From NCBI GenBank assembly GCA_030599405.1, contig JAUVOB010000025.1, forward strand, positions 1-9,275: DNA of 9,275 nucleotides. Direction: 5' to 3'. The position numbers and the translations under genes were made by a program. The stretch's first letter is position 1. Each line of letters opens with the position of its first letter. The stretch is from Chloroflexota bacterium. GTDB lineage: Bacteria > Chloroflexota > Anaerolineae > Promineifilales > Promineifilaceae. Below are positions 7,085 through 9,275 of the stretch, one piece after another. The notes under the pieces were generated by a model that worked only from the letters and a program-made list of their open reading frames with translations, had not been told where the DNA came from and did no database searches.

Positions 7085-7113
7085 CGATAATTCCTTCTGT
7101 TCCGAAAAGTCAA
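7085..7113 (-). promoter_or_regulatory. Possible promoter of the MFS exporter gene
   Basis: On the minus strand, TTGACT (7113-7108) is a good -35 box, but the candidate -10 boxes are poor: TTATCG (7090-7085) at 17 bp or TATCGG (7089-7084) at 18 bp. It lies in the 138-base gap after the hydrolase gene, just upstream of the AGGAGG site. The exporter may have its own weak promoter as well as read-through from the hydrolase gene. Confidence 0.35.
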
Positions 7114-7197
7114 CCGCAGCTTATGAATGCTGTTTCTCATATTGTGAACAGGGATTCGACCCGTGAAACGGACAGCGGCCTCGACTATATCTGGGCG

Positions 7198-8826
7198 TCA
7201 AGAATCAATCTTCACAAAGGGTAGATTTTTAACCCTGGCTCCTGAGTCTGATATGCGAAATCCGGATGGTGACTGGTTGTGCCCTCGCTCAAAAACCATG
7301 GTGAGAGGCTTGCTACTCGAATGAGTAATTGATGCCATCCAATCGTCAGAGAAGACATCTCGCGTTACTGGGTTTAACTTGCTCAGCCCTTGCCGTCTTC
7401 TGTGAACCACGAGGTCATCGCCTTCAAGGAGGATCGTCCAGGATACATCCAGCTCCTGGCTGTAGTATGTTCCCTCAAAGTTGCCCAGATATTCCCGATT
7501 AGGATCTATCTTATCGACTGAGACGAACCGTTGTCGGCTGAGACCGGTGTCAATGCTCAACCCTATTGGTTCATCCTCCGTTGCCGGGGTGAATTCTGCA
7601 CGTGCCTCGGGTGAGACGGCGAATATGAAACTGTTCTCGCTCTGTGGCAGAACATCATAGCCCCAGACTTGCAGGCCACCTTCGTGAAGATCGACGTCTA
7701 CAAATGATGCGGATTCCCTATCGAAATACCTACCCACCTTTTCAAGCAACTGCTCCTCCTCTAGTTCAACCGTATTAGAGACATCCTTTTGCTTGTCGGA
7801 TTCGCCCGGCGTCTCGCCGAGATAGATATCGGCTGTCTTTTGTGCGAGTTGCTGGGCTTTGATCGAGCCCAGATTCCCTAATATGGCAACGGTGAGGTGT
7901 TCATCCGGAATACGCATCATAAAGCAATGGATACCAGCGCCATCCTCTCCATGGGCCACCACATCTCTACCAGCGTACTGGATGAGGAACAGACCACAGC
8001 CATAATCAATCTCTTCACCGCTGTTTAAAAGAGCGCGCCGGGACATCTGATTCAAAAGTGATAGGCCACCGACTTTTCCTGTATAGAAATTCTCGTCCCA
8101 AAGAGCGAGGTCTTCGACGGAAGTGAACAAACCCGTACCACCGGTAAGACCACAACTTAGAACCGCTTTTTGGTAGCTGTTCTCACCGTCCTCGTAATAG
8201 GCGTACACCCTATCTTTGACAACCCTCAGGTAATCATCATTGAAAAACGTCTGGTTCATTCCTAAGGGCTCGAAAATCATCTGCCTGCAATAAGAATCGA
8301 GGGATTGACCAGTAACCTGCTCGATGATGGATGCAAGGACCAGATAACCGGTGCCACTGTATGAGAATTGCTCACCGGGCTGGAAGTTTAATCCCTGCTG
8401 CTTTCTAAAGAGCTCCATTACATCCCCGTTCGTTATAACGTCCTCAAGACGCCAGCCCGCCATTATTAGAAGGACGAGATCACTTCGCAGGCCACTCGTA
8501 TGGTGGATGAGGTGTCTGACAGAGACGGCCTCAGCGTATTCGGGACAGTTAGGGAGGTACCGGCTGATGGGATCGTCTAGCGAGATCCTGCCCGAATCTT
8601 CGAGCAACAAGGCAGCCATGGCCGTAAATTGCTTGGACATCGAGGCAACATGAAATACAGATGACGGGGTAATCGGTATGTCGTATTCTAAATTGGCAAG
8701 CCCGAAACCATTCTTGTAGACTAATTTGCCGTCAATCAAAACTCCTAGTGCGCATCCTGGCGAGCCGGGTCTTGTGAACTCCGCGAACAATGTATCGACT
8801 TCGTCTCGCTGAACCTGGTCTATCAT
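7198..8826 (-). CDS. Serine hydrolase, beta-lactamase / penicillin-binding-protein fold
   Basis: A 542-residue protein of the class C beta-lactamase-like family (Pfam Beta-lactamase), which includes esterases, peptidases and lactamases. The nucleophile motif S-M-S-K is at 62-65. The second motif is Y156-S157-G158 where most relatives have Y-x-N. The third, replacing the K-T-G box, is H292-G293-E-D-G, where relatives usually have H-G-G. Other family signatures are LIHHTSGL (106-113), EPLGMNQTFF (186-195) and GGTGLFTSVEDLALW (229-243). Residues about 355-542 form a beta-rich C-terminal region, perhaps one or two lipocalin-like domains as in related long serine hydrolases. The N-terminus (MIDQVQRDEVDTLF) is charged and has no signal peptide, so the enzyme is probably cytoplasmic, which argues against a cell-wall role. 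GGGAG (8839-8835) lies 8 bases before the ATG. It is first in a run with an exporter and an acetyltransferase. The substrate is unknown. Confidence 0.9.
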   Translation of the reverse strand: MIDQVQRDEVDTLFAEFTRPGSPGCALGVLIDGKLVYKNGFGLANLEYDIPITPSSVFHVASMSKQFTAMAALLLEDSGRISLDDPISRYLPNCPEYAEAVSVRHLIHHTSGLRSDLVLLIMAGWRLEDVITNGDVMELFRKQQGLNFQPGEQFSYSGTGYLVLASIIEQVTGQSLDSYCRQMIFEPLGMNQTFFNDDYLRVVKDRVYAYYEDGENSYQKAVLSCGLTGGTGLFTSVEDLALWDENFYTGKVGGLSLLNQMSRRALLNSGEEIDYGCGLFLIQYAGRDVVAHGEDGAGIHCFMMRIPDEHLTVAILGNLGSIKAQQLAQKTADIYLGETPGESDKQKDVSNTVELEEEQLLEKVGRYFDRESASFVDVDLHEGGLQVWGYDVLPQSENSFIFAVSPEARAEFTPATEDEPIGLSIDTGLSRQRFVSVDKIDPNREYLGNFEGTYYSQELDVSWTILLEGDDLVVHRRRQGLSKLNPVTRDVFSDDWMASITHSSSKPLTMVFERGHNQSPSGFRISDSGARVKNLPFVKIDS

Positions 8827-8838
8827 TTATTCAACTCC

Positions 8839-8970
8839 CTACTGATTGATCTTCACGGATTGTTCGTCATATTCCACGATGCCGGTTGTAGTCTGACTTG
8901 TTCCGACAACGATCCCACGACTGGATATTCCAACAACTGGAAAGTTACGCTGGATATTAATTATATTAAT
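8839..8970 (-). other. Open frame without a normal start, possible gene remnant before the hydrolase
   Basis: Between in-frame TAG codons at 8973-8971 and 8841-8839, the minus strand has 43 open codons. The last part reads VVGISSRGIVVGTSQTTTG followed by IVEYDEQSVKINQ and a stop, which looks like real protein. There is no ATG or TTG in frame, and the only GTG (8877-8875) would leave 12 residues without a ribosome binding site. The stop overlaps the start of the hydrolase ribosome binding site. It could be the tail of a decayed gene, a peptide with an odd start codon, or chance. Confidence 0.25.
8921..8970. repeat. Short direct repeats in the hydrolase leader
   Basis: CTGGATATT occurs at 8921-8929 and 8950-8958, 29 bases apart. 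ATATTAAT occurs at 8954-8961 and 8963-8970, nine bases apart, nearly one helical turn. A further palindrome TAATATTA is at 8988-8995, at the predicted transcription start. TTCCA-ACAAC-TGGAA (8928-8942) can form a small hairpin. These could be binding sites or a result of low complexity. Confidence 0.3.
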
Positions 8971-9000
8971 CTATAGGTGAATTTTATTAATATTATGGGC

Positions 9001-9029
9001 ATGATAATTCCATAATCGGCTCTTGTCAA
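9001..9029 (-). promoter_or_regulatory. Sigma70-type promoter of the hydrolase gene
   Basis: On the minus strand, TTGACA (9029-9024, perfect) and TATCAT (9006-9001, five of six) are spaced by exactly 17 bp. The start would be near 8994, giving a leader of about 168 bases before the hydrolase ATG. It probably drives the hydrolase gene and, by read-through, the exporter and acetyltransferase genes. Confidence 0.7.
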
Positions 9030-9032
9030 GAG
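9020..9032. repeat. Perfect palindrome CTCTTG-T-CAAGAG over the -35 box, likely operator
   Basis: Two 6-bp arms around one central base cover the whole -35 hexamer of the hydrolase promoter. A dimeric repressor bound here would block RNA polymerase. No regulator gene is visible in the window. Confidence 0.45.
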
Positions 9033-9088
9033 TATTTTGTAAGATTTTCCCATTGTGTATTAATATATTTAATGAATGGGGTAATATT

Positions 9089-9112
9089 TCGAAAGCTCGT
9101 TCGAGTTTTTTT
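9089..9112 (+). terminator. Weak terminator-like hairpin with seven T
   Basis: TCGAA (9089-9093) and TTCGA (9100-9104) pair across a 6-base loop, followed by G and seven T (9106-9112). The stem is short, and no plus-strand gene ends here. It may end a plus-strand transcript from the AT-rich region or be chance. Confidence 0.25.
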
Positions 9113-9150
9113 ACTTACGAACTGAAGAGCTTCCTCTTACGGCTTGTTAA

Positions 9151-9203
9151 CACTATCATGCTAGAATTTTCCCGCTTGTGTAACAACACTCACTGTGATA
9201 GTG
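9151..9203 (-). promoter_or_regulatory. Second candidate minus-strand promoter flanked by an inverted repeat
   Basis: On the minus strand, TTGTTA (9186-9181) and TAGCAT (9163-9158) are spaced by 17 bp, each matching four of six consensus bases. The arms CACTATCA (9151-9158) and TGATAGTG (9196-9203) form a perfect 8-bp inverted repeat, one at the predicted start site and one upstream of the -35 box, 45 bp apart centre to centre. Paired operators around a promoter are a possible reading. Confidence 0.35.
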
Positions 9204-9275
9204 CCGATCTTGATTATCATGAGTCTCATGATCCAAGGTCTTCATCCGACAGCATTGGCCTGGATTTTTCTATCA
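9195..9275 (+). CDS. Possible start of a membrane protein, cut by window edge
   Basis: From a GTG at 9195 (or GTG 9201, ATG 9219), the plus strand stays open to the edge and gives a hydrophobic stretch: MIVPILIIMSLMIQGLHPT, then ALAWIFLS. That could be a first membrane helix. There is no ribosome binding site before any of these starts and only 27 codons are visible, so this may be chance. Confidence 0.2.
   Translation, partial: MIVPILIIMSLMIQGLHPTALAWIFLS
9216..9232. repeat. Perfect 17-bp palindrome ATCATGAG-T-CTCATGAT
   Basis: Two 8-bp arms surround a single central T. This is the longest perfect palindrome with so short a centre in the window, and its form suits a dimeric regulator. It lies next to the inverted repeat around the second candidate promoter and overlaps the possible plus-strand start at 9219. 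Confidence 0.4.

Larger units (their letters stand above)
8827..9275. other. Long intergenic region, AT-rich in the middle, no confident gene
   Basis: About 450 bases without a supported full gene. It holds the hydrolase promoter and its long leader, a second candidate promoter, several palindromes, short direct repeats, a weak terminator-like hairpin, and possible coding fragments described separately. The stretch from about 8950 to 9110 is much richer in A and T than the flanking genes. No tRNA, riboswitch or CRISPR pattern was recognised. Confidence 0.6.

Noticed and set aside
7141..7180. tRNA-like T-arm (minus strand GGGTCGAATCCC) between the hydrolase and exporter genes
   Set aside because: The loop lacks one expected T, and no acceptor stem, D-arm or anticodon arm could be built around it. 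It is probably chance.
8940..9110. AT-rich region as a replication origin or integration site
   Set aside because: No DnaA boxes, iterons, integrase gene, tRNA or flanking direct repeats were seen.
9226..9275. Minus-strand tail IEKSRPMLSDEDLGS ending at 9226, possible end of an upstream gene
   Set aside because: Only 15 residues are visible, with no recognisable motif, and it competes with the hydrophobic plus-strand frame over the same bases. It cannot be supported.

Overview
The window looks like an ordinary chromosomal piece of a bacterium with moderate GC content. I suspect Chloroflexota (Anaerolineae-like), because the Lon and FolC proteins read like those of that phylum. This rests on remembered sequence style, not a database search. 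No plasmid, phage, transposon, CRISPR or rRNA/tRNA signal was found. Five genes are complete on the minus strand, one small gene is on the plus strand, and one minus-strand gene is cut by the left edge.

Left part (1-4247): reading on the minus strand, folC (folylpolyglutamate/dihydrofolate synthase) is followed 24 bases later by lon (ATP-dependent protease), probably as one transcript. After a 132-base gap comes the N-terminus of a DUF1028-family Ntn-hydrolase-like protein, cut at position 1. folC has a promoter whose -10 box ends 8 bases before the ATG, which suggests a leaderless mRNA.

Middle (4248-4766): a short divergent control region separates folC from a small plus-strand gene for a four-helix membrane protein of unknown function. 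It holds a 19-bp stem hairpin followed by four T, then a near-consensus sigma70 promoter (TTGACA, 17 bp, TACACT) for the membrane protein gene.

Right part (4833-8826): three minus-strand genes follow in the order serine beta-lactamase-fold hydrolase, MFS exporter, arylamine N-acetyltransferase-like protein. All three belong to families often tied to small-molecule handling (hydrolysis, export, acetylation), so they may act together in detoxification or self-protection. That is inferred from context only.

Right edge (8827-9275): about 450 bases without a confident gene, partly very AT-rich. They hold a strong minus-strand promoter (TTGACA, 17 bp, TATCAT) about 168 bases upstream of the hydrolase gene, with a perfect palindrome over its -35 box. 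There is also a second candidate promoter flanked by an inverted repeat, another perfect palindrome, and a 43-codon stretch with no usual start codon that reads like a protein tail. The regulatory layout here is the least ordinary part of the window. I see no clear evidence of a wholly new biological system.
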